Origin: Xylogone sp. PMI_703
Lineage: Eukaryota; Ascomycota; Leotiomycetes
Assembly (NCBI GenBank): GCA_021399445.1
Contig: JAJTUQ010000003.1
Location: forward strand, 2,232,001 to 2,296,000
Direction: 5' to 3'
Length of the DNA: 64,000 bases
A program made the position numbers and the translations under genes. The notes under the pieces are model-generated. The model searched no databases. It saw nothing but the letters and a program-made list of their open reading frames with translations, and was not told the origin of the DNA. This document shows positions 21,731 through 33,306 of this stretch, in pieces. Every line of letters starts with the position of its first letter. Positions within the stretch are counted from its first letter, which is position 1.

Positions 21731-23754
21731 ATGCATATTTCTGAACTATTGATTCTGCCTACCAAAACGGTCTGCCTGGGCGCTGTAGTGACGGGTTTCT
21801 TCTCACATATCGTGTACTTCATTCGCAATGAGCATCACATGGAAGCGCCATATCTATTGGCCCTTGCATTTATGCTACCTATGGCAATGCTTATCGCGGA
21901 GCTCGAAGTAGCAAATCTCGGTCTGCTTGAATCGCTCAGACGAACCTCCTTAGTTACCATTTCCTACCTAGGATCACTATACTCTAGTATAGTTCTCTAC
22001 CGTCTTTTATTTCACCCACTTAGAAGATTCCCTGGTCCATTAGGTTATAAAATATCTAAACTGTGGCATGTTACACGCGTAGCAGCGAGACTGGACAATT
22101 TTCATCAATTAGACGAATTGCATAGGAAGTACGGAGACTTTGTTCGAACAGGTGTGTAACTGGTAAACCTACTCAGATACCTAGCCCGGGGTGTCTAAAA
22201 TTGCCACATCAGGGCCGTCAGAAGTATCGATATTCGACCCAGATGCGGTCCCCATTATTCTGGGACCTCGATCTAGGTGCTCCAAGGCTCCTTGGTACGA
22301 TGTGAGCTTACCTCTCATCTCAATGCATACTGCTAGGGATAAGAAAGCACATGATAAAAGACGTCGGCTTTGGGATCATGGTTTTGGGGCTAGCGGTAAG
22401 ATTTTAGAATCCTATACCGTATTAATTGAACGTCGATATCTAACTAAGGAATTCTAGCACTACGTAACTATGAGAAAAGAGTATTGGGGCATTCTAAGGG
22501 CTTACTTAAACAGCTTCAAGCGCGCACCGGAAAGTCGATAAACGTTAATAAATGGTTCCATTTCTATAGTTTCGATGTCATGGCGGATATTGCATTCGGC
22601 AAATCATTCGGAATGGTAGAGTCTGGAACGGAGCATTTTGCGCTCGATTTACTACGGGAAGGAATGGAGCCTCTTGGTTTACTTGGTCCAGTACCTTGGG
22701 CTTTCATGATATTAGCAAGGATTCCGGGCCTGGGATCTGGATACAAAAGATTTGTTGCGTGGGCCGCCGAGCAGGTTCAGAACCGGATGAAGGTACAATA
22801 AAAATTTCCACCATCTAGTATCATTGCTCACCCCTATCGGTGTTTAGATGGATAGTAGTATAGAAGAGCCGGACTTGATGTCATGGTTAATTGATTCGTA
22901 TCAAAAGAGTCCGTCTAAAGCAGATGAGATCCAATGGCTCAACGGCGATTCACGACTTATCATTGTTGCTGGAAGGTCGGTAAATCTAGTAATCTCAACT
23001 ACATGGTGCTAGGGGTTGCTAACTTATATCGATCCGTAGTGACACGACAGCCTCTACGTTAACATTTATATTTTTCCGCCTGGCACAAAACCCGTTGATT
23101 CTGAAGAAGCTACAAAAAGAACTTACTGCACTTGTCGGAAATAGTGAAGAAATTCAGGTTAAAACATTACAAGATGCGGAGCTTCTTAATGCAGTAATTA
23201 ATGAGACGCTTCGTCTTCACCCCCCGGTCCCATCTGGAACCCTCAGAGTCACTCCTCCTGAAGGAATACAGGTTGGGAGTACTTTTATTCCAGGCGGGAT
23301 AACGGTAGTTTCTCCAACATACACGGTTGGTAGACGTGAGATTACCTTCCTGATAATGTTTGATATAAGCTGATCAAAGGGATTAGTGGAGAGCTGCTAC
23401 GAATTCCCGGATGAATTCATCCCAGAGCGCTGGAGTTCCAAACCGGAGCTTGTTAAAAATAAGACCGGATTTGCACCATTCTCATTAGGTAAATTTATGA
23501 GAGCACTATATACTTTAACAAAAATGATAACAAATATATTAGGTAGCTTCTCTTGCGTAGGAAAACATCTTGCACTGATGGAACTTCGAATAGTTGTGGC
23601 ACTCTTAGTCATCAATTTTGATATTGACTTTGCCGCTTGTGAAACTGGTCGTCAGCTTCTAGAGGATTCGCACGACCTGTTCACAATATCCCCTGGAGAA
23701 CTAAATCTGATATTTACCCCTGTTGATGTTCAGGACAGAGTAACTACAAAATAG
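21731..23754 (+). CDS. Cytochrome P450 monooxygenase
   Basis: Haem-thiolate monooxygenase of 558 residues, likely anchored in the ER by several N-terminal hydrophobic segments (residues about 1-85). Seven exons: 21731-22151, 22213-22395, 22458-22792, 22848-22975, 23040-23335, 23387-23488 and 23543-23754; the sum is 559 codons including stop. Signatures: FPGPLGYKISKLW proline hinge, AGSDTTAS in the I helix (split by intron 4), NETLRLHPP (ExxR), DEFIPERW, and the haem loop FSLGSFSCVGKHLALMELR with the Cys ligand near residue 492. The Phe two residues before the Cys replaces the usual Arg, as in several fungal families with the FSxGPFSCVGK variant. It sits between the dipeptidase and a sugar porter, all on the plus strand. 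The substrate is unknown. Confidence 0.92.
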
Positions 23755-24493
23755 TTTCATATTTTCTTGGTACCGCTGATGGCTATTTTAGTGATCTATA
23801 TCTTATGTTAACTCTCAGTCTTGTGAATAAATTTAATACTTTACTTATGTAGTGCTAATTTATTTGACCTCTCCAAGCATATGATAACTGTCAAATGCAT
23901 ACCTATTGGGAAAACGATCGAGACTCGAGAGGGCCGATATAGCACATATTTATATCATAACCGATCTGTTGAGATGTCCCGTACACATCACACAGCTTGT
24001 ACATACTCCTACCACGGAAGTTGTGTTTGTCTTTGACTCTTTGACAATTCTCACTGCCGGCTTACGTCCAGACACGAGTCTTGGCTTTCTTGGCCATCTA
24101 AATTCTCATCACTATTGCGCGTCTTTGTTCCGCTTTTCTGGTTGGCGTACACGGGTAAATCCCACTTTCAGTTGAAAGAGAGCTCTCTATTCGCACCGTA
24201 ACATCCAGAATCTCGTTTCTGTCAACATATTCAGGCTAAATGAACCAGTCTGCCTTTACCTTCTACTGTACATGCGGTGTGATGAGTGGGGTAACAAGAA
24301 ATTCAAGGGTCGCAGTGCGTCTGGCCATTAATCTTATTATGTGAATATAAAAGCTTCCCAGAGCTCGTGATTCTAGACATGGCCAGATGTTTATCGTGCC
24401 GGATTACTCCAATTGGGACAACTTTTAATCATTCGAATTCAATCAGAACCAAGCGATTGAAAGCTAGGTCTAGTTTGACCTATAATAATTGGA
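23755..24493. other. Intergenic with TATA-like element
   Basis: About 740 nt. TATAAAAG at 24346-24353 lies about 140 nt before the transporter ATG and is a good core-promoter candidate. An ORF at 23906-24175 has no domain. Confidence 0.4.
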
Positions 24494-26317
24494 ATGGCAT
24501 CAAATGGCGACACAGGACACATAGATGCGCCACAACTGGCGCAGTTGTCTGATGTCACCCATCTCCTTAGTCAAGATTCGAAGCCATGGTATCGGAAGAG
24601 AAATCTGCGAAAACTCTACCTGACTTTAGTTCCTGCAGCTCTTGGTGTTGAGATGACCTCCGGATACGACGGTTCGGTCTTAAACGGGCTTCAGGCTGTG
24701 GTTCCTTGGAATAGCTGTTTGGATTCCTATAAAGCTACTTTGCGACAGCTATAACTAATAACAGCCCAGATTTCAATAGTCCAAATGGCGCACTTCTAGG
24801 ATTGATTACTGCTGCATTCTCTATCGGTGCCGTCCTCGCCATTCCGTTTATACCCTTTGTCAACGATCGATATGGACGCAGGATGTGCGTGCTCTTCGGT
24901 AGTTGTGTGATTGCGATTGGGGTCGTGCTACAGACAGCATCTGTTAACAGTAAGTAGTATTACGCCTTGCGTCATAGTAGTTTTCATTTAGCTAATCATC
25001 TTCAAGTTGCAATGTTCTTAGTTTCGAGGCTGCTGTTAGGCTACGGCATACCTTATGCTATCAGTGGGGCATCTCAACTTATAGCAGAGTTATCATATCC
25101 AAAGGAACGAGCTGTTATCACGGGTCTATTCAATGAAAGTTGGTATGTCGGGTCTATCATAGCAGCTGGCGTGACTCTTGGGACATTCTCAATGAAATCA
25201 ACTTGGGCATGGAGGATCCCATCATTGTTACAGATTCTTCCGTCTCTGCTCCAGCTCACGTTTATATGGTAGGTATTCCGTCTGGCTTAGGTCTGAATAT
25301 TAAATACTGATATGGAAGCTAGGTTCGTCCCCGAGAGTCCGCGTTGGCTTATCTCCAAGGATAGAAGCGAGGAAGCATTTGAGATTCTTGTAAAATATCA
25401 TGCTGAGGGGGACCGTAATGATCCTTTCGTCCTTGCTGAATTTCAACAAATTCGTGAGACAATTCGCATGGAAACCGAGGCTTTGAATAGCAGTTGGGTT
25501 GAGCTTTTGAAAACCCGAGCTAATCTCCACCGTGTGTTTATTGCGGCTTGTGTTGGCCTGTTTTCTCAGTGGTCCGGTAACGGGCTCGTCTCGTAAGTTT
25601 TCAAGATTCTTGGAGTAAAAGATCTAACTTATCCTATCAAGGTACTATTTGTCCAAGGTCCTCAAGTCAATTGGTATCCAATCTAGCCGGACTCAGAATC
25701 AGATAAATGTTGCTTTACAATGCTGGAACCTCATTACTGGCATAAGTGGCTCATTTGCCACCAAATATTTCCGCCGCCGTACCCAGTATCTGATCGCGTT
25801 TTCTGGAATGACGGTTGTATTTGCGTGCTGGACGGCCGCAAGCGCAAGATACACCGAGACTGGTAACAAGCACGCAGCTGGTGCTGTGGTCGGCATGATC
25901 TTTGTTTACTACATGTGTTATAACCTAATGATGCCTTTGACCTACATTTATATAACTGAAACCTTCCCATTCATTACTCGGTCCAAGGGAGTTGCAATTA
26001 CACAGGGGTTTTCACGAGCCGGAAGTGCATTCAATCAATTCGTTAATCCGATTGGACTAGAAAACTTGGCGTGGAAATACTACTTAGTTTACGTTGCATG
26101 GTTGGGCTGTGAAACCATGTTGATCTTCCTAGCCTATTCAGAAACAAAAGGCCCGACACTTGAGGAGATGGCAATAGGTATGCCCCTAGTCTTCAATTGC
26201 TTTATTACCTACTAATAACCTGTGATAGTGTTTGAAGGAAAGTCGGCAAAGGTTGGAATGATTGGCGTAGCTGAGAAGGCCGATACAACTCAAGTAGAGC
26301 AGGTAGAAAAGGTCTAA
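24494..26317 (+). CDS. MFS sugar porter (hexose/disaccharide transporter-like)
   Basis: Sugar:H+ symporter-type membrane protein of 519 residues. Six exons: 24494-24716, 24770-24949, 25007-25268, 25323-25592, 25642-26177 and 26229-26317. Junctions restore family motifs: VPWNSYFNSPNGALLG across intron 1, ASVNIAMFLVSRLLLGYG across intron 2, and FIWFVPESPRWL across intron 3. Other landmarks are TSGYDGSVLNGLQ in helix 1, NDRYGRRM in loop 2-3 and ETKGPTLEEM after helix 12. The ATG at 24494 has a TATA-like box about 140 nt upstream. It differs in intron count and sequence from the sugar porter at 10984-12639, so they are not a recent duplicate. The likely cargo is a mono- or disaccharide, but the motifs do not distinguish them. 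Confidence 0.92.
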
Positions 26318-26705
26318 TAAACTTATTATGAATTTTCTCCAATTTCTTTTGGAGTAGACAGAGTCATATACCTTGAGTCACTTATAATGATATTTATTTC
26401 AAACTCAAATGTAAAACTTGAAGATATGTCTCAATCCACATACTAACTTGAACCGGCTTATCAATTTGTTGCTCCTTTGTCAACTTTTCTTGGAAGGTCC
26501 TCACTTCCGGAATCCTTTAAACTTTGTAGATGTATTCTACGTTGCAAACTAAGCTTAATAAGAACTCATATTTGATACTAACGATGAGCTGGATCTATTC
26601 ATTATACGCAGTCTAATGGGGTGTTTCATTGACAGACTTCCTTACAGAGTAACTTATGCAAAGGGACAGTTTAGCTTTGCATCCAAATCTTTCCTTGTGT
26701 GTATG
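26318..26705. other. Intergenic between convergent genes
   Basis: About 390 nt of AT-rich 3' flank between the sugar porter and the methyltransferase. Nothing else is seen. Confidence 0.45.
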
Positions 26706-27386
26706 TCACGGTTCTATGTTCTTCTTTGATAGAATCCAAACAAACGGAACAAGTCTCCCATCCTCATCGTCTTCCAAAATCTCATGTTCGTCGATGACAA
26801 ACCCAACGTCCCGGAGTAGCTTCATATTAGTCTCGGTATCAAAGCTACTCCAGTACATCTGGGATCCTAGCCAATCTTTGGCCACTGATCCAGAATCGTC
26901 ATGAACTCCAAGATTACACAAGAAGTAACCACCAGGTCTCAGCCATGAGTATATTCTTTGAAATAATTCCGCTTGCTCTCCTCGAGGCAGGTGAAAAATT
27001 GAATAAAATGCGACGACGGCATCAAAGCTGGCGGATTCGAACCTAAGTTTCGTCATATCTTCATGTCTAAAATCAACATTGGCCCCTTTAATGCGAGATT
27101 TGGCAAGTTCGACTTGAGCTTTTGAGATGTCGTTGGCAATAACTTTGCTGCAACGTAAAGAGAGTAGCTCTGTTCCAGGAACACCAGCACCGCACCCCAG
27201 TTCGAGAACATCGGAATTTGATGGTGCATGCATCTTTGATAGCATCTTCTGTAAGTAGTCAAGACGAGGTGTCGGTTTTGCAGTTGCCCAATTGAGATAG
27301 GTATTGGCAATCTGGTCATAGCCTTGCTGTACGATTAACTTCTCTTTCTCGTTATCACGAAGAAAATTTCCCTTGCTGTTCTCCAT
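26706..27386 (-). CDS. Class I SAM-dependent methyltransferase
   Basis: Single-exon cytosolic methyltransferase of 226 residues. Motif I is VLELGCGAGVPG (residues about 60-71), the SAM-binding glycine loop. VIANDISKAQ supplies the acidic end of beta-2, FRHEDMTKLRF the motif II area, and FDAVVAFYSIFHLPR the post-II/III region. The size and the helical start (GYDQIANTYLNWA) match the small Methyltransf_11/25-type enzymes that methylate small molecules. The acceptor is unknown. It lies 3' of the sugar porter in convergent orientation and near the dipeptidase/P450 genes, so it could tailor the same metabolite; that is inference only. The ATG at 27386 is the first in frame. Confidence 0.88.
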   Translation of the reverse strand: MENSKGNFLRDNEKEKLIVQQGYDQIANTYLNWATAKPTPRLDYLQKMLSKMHAPSNSDVLELGCGAGVPGTELLSLRCSKVIANDISKAQVELAKSRIKGANVDFRHEDMTKLRFESASFDAVVAFYSIFHLPRGEQAELFQRIYSWLRPGGYFLCNLGVHDDSGSVAKDWLGSQMYWSSFDTETNMKLLRDVGFVIDEHEILEDDEDGRLVPFVWILSKKNIEP

Positions 27387-28163
27387 TTTTATAGACTACT
27401 AGCAATTAGATTTCTGAACAAAATGGCCAAAATTTGATCAGGCGCAATCTTATATAGTATACAATATATGTATAATCTAAAGTAGCTTTAGGTAATAAAG
27501 GTAATATTAATTGGGGATCTCAATTCTAGTATCCATTGTAGGAGCCATGCATGAGTCACACGGCGAGCACACGGAATCTCCCCGTTCGAATATATCTTGC
27601 TATCAGCCAACATCTCATTGTTCCATATAAAAAAAGTAGACAGAATTCACCTCTGTCAGTCAATACTATATTCATTCACAAGGTGCACGGTCATCTTTAT
27701 GATCTAAATCGGGGAGGTAAAATCTGCGCACGACCGCCGATTTTGGGCTCTGTCAGCTAAATCCTCGGCTCAAAATTTACTTACTATTAATTATAAAAAG
27801 GGTAAAAGGTTGTGTAAAAAGTAGGTCTTTCCAGTTCTTACAGTACTTCCAGTTCTGAGCATGATGTTTAGATGCCGTTAAGTTTGAAAGTTTTATGTAG
27901 CTTACAAAATTTTTTATCTAAATAATTGCTTCAACTACTTATTCAGGTATTCCTAAGAGCTAGAAAATATTCAAAGTAGCCTTTGTGTTTTCAAATGATA
28001 TTATGATAATATAATTATTCTCGCAATGTGACCATTTATGATATATACTACTACATAAGAATTAAAAATTATCTGATTACAAGAGAAACTTAAAGAATTG
28101 AACTATTACAATTTCACTTTAGCATCAAGATAAAGCAAATTAGTGGCAGTTGTTCGTATCATA
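27387..28163. other. Intergenic, very AT-rich
   Basis: About 780 nt. From 27770 to 28140 the sequence is strikingly AT-rich with many A/T runs. One ORF at 27551-27760 shows no domain. No repeat unit is recognised. Confidence 0.45.
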
Positions 28164-30950
28164 TTATGTAATTGCTACGTCGAAGTTTTCTTGCCTTAGT
28201 TCAGCCGGGAAGTCCACTTCCACGGGTTTGGCACCTGTGGACAAAGCTAAGTCAATATGGAATACAAGACGAAGATATTGTTTTGGTTGGAGAAGAAGAT
28301 CGTCCCAGCATCTTATGACTTTCTCCAACTCTGAGGAAGTCTATTAGTGATGGGAAATTTAGAGGTTTTAAGCTGTTAGAACTCACTAGAAAGACGAAGG
28401 TTATCCCGTTGAATAAAATCCGTAATGTCCGCAATAAGTGCAGAAACATATTCGGTTCCATCGTAATTCAGTTGAAGATATTTCATGGCTTCAGAAAATA
28501 TCTGCAAACGCTGACGCTTGAGAGACGCAGTTGCATGAGAATCGGCGACCTCAACGTCTAGGACATGCAGCGCCCAAGGCAGGGTAATATATGCGGCCCT
28601 GTGAATTGAAAAATTGATCAGTGCTGTCCCCATCACAATATTGGTGAACGCTCGAATACATACGCGCTGATAGGCATATACTTGCACAGTTTCAGTTGTA
28701 CCATCTCTTTCATATTTTCCATCATACCGGTGACCGAATCGATTATTTGCCGCTGAGATGAGTTTCGATATTGATCAGTAGCTACGCCAAGAGGTGATAC
28801 CATTTCGGACAAGAAGAGCTCATGGTGACAAACAGCTAAAACACCAGAGCTATGGCGTGAGAATTAACATTGGTTCTAGATTTAAAGGAGGGGCATAAGA
28901 CTGACTGATAATATATGTAGAGAAGATTGATATAAAGTACCAGAGACGGATGGGTATCTCCAATTCCGACAGGTGTAGGGAAAAGCAAAACAAATTCATT
29001 GTAAAATGCTAGCAGACTTCTTTTACATTCACTGATACGTATCTCAACCCCGATGAAAGCTTCTTCATCCAGTGCTTCATGTGAGATTGCTGGCTTGTCG
29101 ACTGGGTATGCTAACATAATAACGTCGGTTAAAATCCCTGCAAGTTTACACAGAGGTGTGAGAAGGCTGAGGAGTACAAGCTGTGTTTTCTCGTCGTACA
29201 CCTTTGAGTAACCTATCTCATCTTCGAAGTCTTCCTTGTCCAGCGGCTTATATGTTGCACATTTGAAACTATCCTTGGTTATCTGAAGCGGCCGTCGAAG
29301 GCCAAGGGGCATTATCCTGTCTCGGAGTATACAACACCACCACAGCTTCTTCAAGCGAACTTGTTGTTCTCGAGGTAGATCTGGGTCATTGTAACGGTCA
29401 GCCCCCGAAATTCGTGCAAATCGAATTGCATTTGAGAGCCAATTAGTATTGGTCCGTCTCTTATTATCATTAGGGGCGTGGTAAGAAAGAAGAAGGGCGC
29501 CCTGGCTAATGCACACTGTATCTTTCTCAACCTCGAAATCGAACAGTAACTGAAGCCATGGTTAACAATGCGTTTAGAAAGGACAAGTAGAGAATCTTTC
29601 AAACCTTTGCTCGGCGGTAGAATGTATATCGAGCTTCACGAACGGTCTTGAAGCCCGCTTTCGTAATAACTGCGGACGGTACAAACTTGGATATAGTTAG
29701 TGACCCGGTATATGGACGAGAATTGGGGGAGAAACCAACGTACACTACAAGACGTAAAGAGCATTGCCTGGAGCAGAAATAAAGAAAACCGGCCTAATCG
29801 GAAGCTATTCGGATTGTCGCTTTCCCACAATCTCCAACACTCCATTTCGCTTATGATAGGTAGAATCGGATGAACATGAAGGAAGTAAGCTTTCATCATC
29901 GTAAGTAGAACGTGCCCTTCTGGTGCGTGGAAGCAGCCCTGTGATTTCATAAAGTTGAGATCCGCCTCCGGGGTTTCCTCAAATCCCTGCGGTTGAAGGA
30001 TGATGGGTCCCAGCATATTTGACGGCGACAGATCAAGGCTCGTAAGCCCAGGTGAAGAGGTTGGGTTATTGCCGTGAACAGGATCAAGACATGAAAGGCG
30101 ACGGCTGAAATCTGTATTCGGTACAGGGGAGATATGAGGACCATCTCGATTGTTGTTAGTATATGAAACAATACTTGTTTAATCTGAGACTGTCTTACCA
30201 GAACTTAGTGCGTATTCTGCAGGAATTTTCGGGGATATGCCTTCTGGGGGGTTGTCTCTGCCGGTACCTGTACCCCAAGTCCGTAAGAAGCTATCGAATC
30301 CATGATTGAAGCCTTCACCAAATCCAGAAATGTCGTTTGTAGGCCAGAAGAAATCAAACGTCTCCGAGGTGACAACCGCATCTTCGGTAGCCTGGGGATA
30401 TCCTATTGGTTCATTTATTTGGCTTTGAATAGCTGGCAATTCCATACTGCTGTTTAGCCCACTGAGGAACGTACTAGGCCATTGTTGATCGGGTAATTGT
30501 TCTGAAGAAATATTGAATCCTGGAATTGATAAAGCAGACTCGGAGGCAGGATTCTCAGGGAGTGGAAGCGTCTCACTTGTCTGCACTTCGGAAGAGGTAG
30601 TTTGGGACACGTTCGGGCGACTGGATGGCATTAAGCGGGCGAATTAAGATGAGAGAACCACAGTGGTGCGGTATACCAGTACTTTTTGGCATATAGGGCG
30701 ATGGGGGCTGGAGTTGAAGAATCGGGAGGGAGACAGACCTTCTTTTGGCTCTGGGCACCACATAACATTCCGTCTCGTCGGCCCTGCAATTAGTGCAAGG
30801 GATACCAAAACGGGCGACATCACAGCGGACTTTGCGTGAATGACACACAACGCACGCCTGTTTAGCCCTTCGTCGAAATGGACGCCGGCGCGTGGTGCTA
30901 TTTGCATTCACCGGAGGATCCGCCCCGGGCTCTAATTGACTGGTAGACAT
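28164..30950 (-). CDS. Zn2Cys6 transcription factor, CTF1/FarA-like
   Basis: Nuclear regulator of 763 residues rebuilt from eight exons (30950-30739, 30620-30199, 30111-29744, 29685-29605, 29549-28906, 28849-28664, 28598-28387, 28330-28164); the frame closes exactly. The cluster reads AKQACVVCHSRKVRC, then GIPCTNCRADETEC, spacing C-x2-C-x6-C-x8-C-x2-C-x6-C, preceded by a basic RRRPFRRR stretch. This form, with the extended loop, resembles cutinase/fatty-acid regulators (CTF1beta, FarA/FarB), and the middle region (FFLHVHPILPII-like, LWWCCILRDR, VKYMPIS-like) fits that group. The start may be the ATG at 30950 or an upstream in-frame ATG at 31127 adding 59 residues. I infer a role in lipid or carbon regulation from similarity only. 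The upstream neighbour is the methyltransferase's 5' side, not an obvious target. Confidence 0.87.
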
Positions 30951-31629
30951 CAGGGATAGAAATATATGAAGTAGAAATCTGTGAGATGGTCTACAATCTA
31001 GAATTCGTACTGGGCCACAGGGCAGTGAGCAAATGGCCTTGGACTGTTGCTGGAAGTGCTGCAGGTGCCGGCGATGCTCTACCTCCGTAGGATAATAAGA
31101 AAGATGTCGCTTCCGCGTCGTCTCCATCGGAGCTCTGGGATTGGACTCGTTTAATCATATGCGGAAGCGGGGAATCCAAGTCGCGGGGTTAAACTCGTGG
31201 TTCACACACCAGCCACGATCGTAAATAATTAGCTGTGGCTGTGAGTATTGAGTAGCTCAACGAATAAATTCTGCAATCCACCAAATGATAACTCCTCGAT
31301 CTGCTTCTTTTCTTGAGTAAGCGCAAACCGAAAAATAGTTGTAGGAGAACAGCCATAACTTAAAATACTATATAATCTTTTCCTATTAATCATGAGGATA
31401 TCATGATGGTCTGTAATGCACCTCTGTGCGGTAAGTGAAGTCAAAACAAAAAGATCAAAGGAACCAATGGTTGGTAGCTCTATTTGTCTATAAGTGTTAA
31501 ATGTCTTCGTAGCCGAGACCGACGCGACGTAAGAAATTCTATTCCAAGGATAGATGTTGACATAAGATAGGACAGGAATCTATTTCTAGCCTCTTTCTAG
31601 ATAAATGCGTATGATATGGTCTAAATAAG
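30951..31629. other. Intergenic / possible N-terminal extension
   Basis: About 680 nt. Positions 30951-31127 are open in the frame of the CTF1-like regulator and may be 5' leader or coding. The rest holds the 3' flank of the cysteine-repeat gene. No other gene is seen. Confidence 0.4.
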
Positions 31630-33306
31630 CTACTCTACTTCTTTCCATGCAGCCTCCAACTGCATTACTTCAACATACTCATTGCCTGGAACGGGGTTCA
31701 TCGCAAGCGCCTGATTGAACTGCATTGCGCCTTGGACTCCTGATGCAGTGGCAAACCCATATCCCACAGTAGAGTTACCATAGGAGTATGGAGTGGGTCC
31801 GCTGGCAGCCCCGACGATGTTATCTCCGCCCTGTAGCATAGTCGAAGATGCGAATAGGGTTGCCCGCTGTGTTGCACGCATTCTCATCATGGCCAAAATC
31901 ATTTCAATTCGCGGCATTGTTGCGGCGTATACCTGCAGCCGTTGCTTGGCAAGCTCAATAAAGCCGGGGAGATCTCTCTTATCGCACGCCTCCGACCACA
32001 ATTTGCGCATCCGAGGGGAATACAGACAACATATACACCTTTCACTGATCTCGATGTTCTGGAATGGTAGCTCTGAGGCGAGGCAGGTCTCCCTAGCAAA
32101 TTCTTCGAAGCAGCTCTCACATATAAAGCAGTCAGGGGCGCCATACCAACGCCGGTTTTGGACCATGGTACTGCGAGGACATACTGGCATTGCAGCAAAT
32201 TTAACGACATAGTCCATAAATATGGGCCAGGATTTTTTGTCTTCCGCTTCCGATAGTCGTGCAATATAAGTCTGGAATCGAGGAGCTGCTGGATTGAAGT
32301 CGCAAATTAGCGTCGTCCCTGGCGCAGTATACTTCTGCATGAAGCTTGATCCGTGTCCCAGAGCATAGAACCACCCAGCATAACATCGAGCGCATACGTC
32401 AAAATTCTCGCACCCTTGAGCAAGTGTATACCATTGACCATCTTTAATACCATTGTTTGAACAAGGAGCACTCTCCATTATCATCTTTGCAGCCTCCCAC
32501 CAGACGTTGAAATTTTTCGTAAGGGAGGCTTGTGCCCACGCTACCTTCATAGGGAGAAGCGCCATATCACAACTCCACAGCTCGGATGCCCTCGATGGGG
32601 GGACTTGGAATTGGACAAAACCCCCAGCCATGGGAGTTGCAGCGGCATTATCGTAATAGCAAGCTCCGCAGATAACGAGTCCAGGGATGGATGTCCTGGG
32701 CGTATACCAGATTCTGGATTTTGCTTCTACTGATTCAGTTCCGGCACAAACAGCAAGTCCCTGCCTAATTTGACAAGAAACCATAAACTCTTTCCAGGCA
32801 CCTGTTTTAGAAGTCTCCTGGATAGCACGCTGCATGAAAGGAATCCACATGTCACAAGACCAGCGATGATCAGAAGGAACATCGTTGAAAAACTGAAAAT
32901 GTCCTTCAAAACTTGATGCACGGACGACGTCTTCATAACATGCACCACACACGGCTAGACCGGGGATCTCCTGAGAAAGGATCAAACTGGTACCGCCATC
33001 CCCCTCGATAGTTTTTTGTTTTTGACAGTTTGGAATTTGGGCTCTTCGAGTAATATACTCCTTCATAAACGCCCAGTTGTTCTCCCGGACACCCACTGGC
33101 CACAGCTGCAGCATTCGTGGCGTATTAAAGAGGCAATGTCGATCTGGATTAGGCTGCCTGACTTCGCCCACAAAATACACGGCAAATTGTGTTGGGCGAA
33201 TATGATCATTGTAGCATTTTAAGCAGATGGTAAAATGCGGAGCTTCTGGGAATTCATACCAGAGAGCTGCATATAATACAGGGTTAGACTCTGGACAATA
33301 TTCCAT
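31630..33306 (-). CDS. Unrecognised protein with five cysteine-bearing ~92-residue repeats
   Basis: ORF of 558 residues from the ATG at 33306, not assigned to a known family. It contains five tandem units, each with a CxxC followed by Tyr or Phe: C28/C31, C120/C123, C213/C216, C305/C308 and C396/C399. These are spaced 92, 93, 92 and 91 residues apart. Each unit also has a Cys 20-26 residues upstream (C4, C94, C187, C282, C376) and one 25-30 residues downstream (C58, C151, C246, C335, C424). So four cysteines recur per unit, suggesting five zinc sites. Units also share a WY dipeptide or similar upstream and a hydrophobic/aromatic LW...F-M block downstream. The last 100 residues are Gly/Ser/Ala-rich and lack the repeat. 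No signal peptide or membrane segment is seen. An upstream exon from the ATG at 33505, joined by a 127-nt intron, is also possible. Confidence 0.75.
   Translation of the reverse strand: MEYCPESNPVLYAALWYEFPEAPHFTICLKCYNDHIRPTQFAVYFVGEVRQPNPDRHCLFNTPRMLQLWPVGVRENNWAFMKEYITRRAQIPNCQKQKTIEGDGGTSLILSQEIPGLAVCGACYEDVVRASSFEGHFQFFNDVPSDHRWSCDMWIPFMQRAIQETSKTGAWKEFMVSCQIRQGLAVCAGTESVEAKSRIWYTPRTSIPGLVICGACYYDNAAATPMAGGFVQFQVPPSRASELWSCDMALLPMKVAWAQASLTKNFNVWWEAAKMIMESAPCSNNGIKDGQWYTLAQGCENFDVCARCYAGWFYALGHGSSFMQKYTAPGTTLICDFNPAAPRFQTYIARLSEAEDKKSWPIFMDYVVKFAAMPVCPRSTMVQNRRWYGAPDCFICESCFEEFARETCLASELPFQNIEISERCICCLYSPRMRKLWSEACDKRDLPGFIELAKQRLQVYAATMPRIEMILAMMRMRATQRATLFASSTMLQGGDNIVGAASGPTPYSYGNSTVGYGFATASGVQGAMQFNQALAMNPVPGNEYVEVMQLEAAWKEVE

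Noticed and set aside
18821..27386. An epidithiodioxopiperazine-type toxin cluster
   Set aside because: There is a dipeptidase, P450 and methyltransferase, but no NRPS, glutathione transferase, thioredoxin-like oxidase or matching exporter in the window.
27551..27760. Forward ORF of 69 codons
   Set aside because: No recognisable feature and an AT-rich intergenic setting.
32453..32733. Forward ORFs inside the cysteine-repeat gene
   Set aside because: They are antisense shadows of a long ORF with clear repeats and have no motif of their own.
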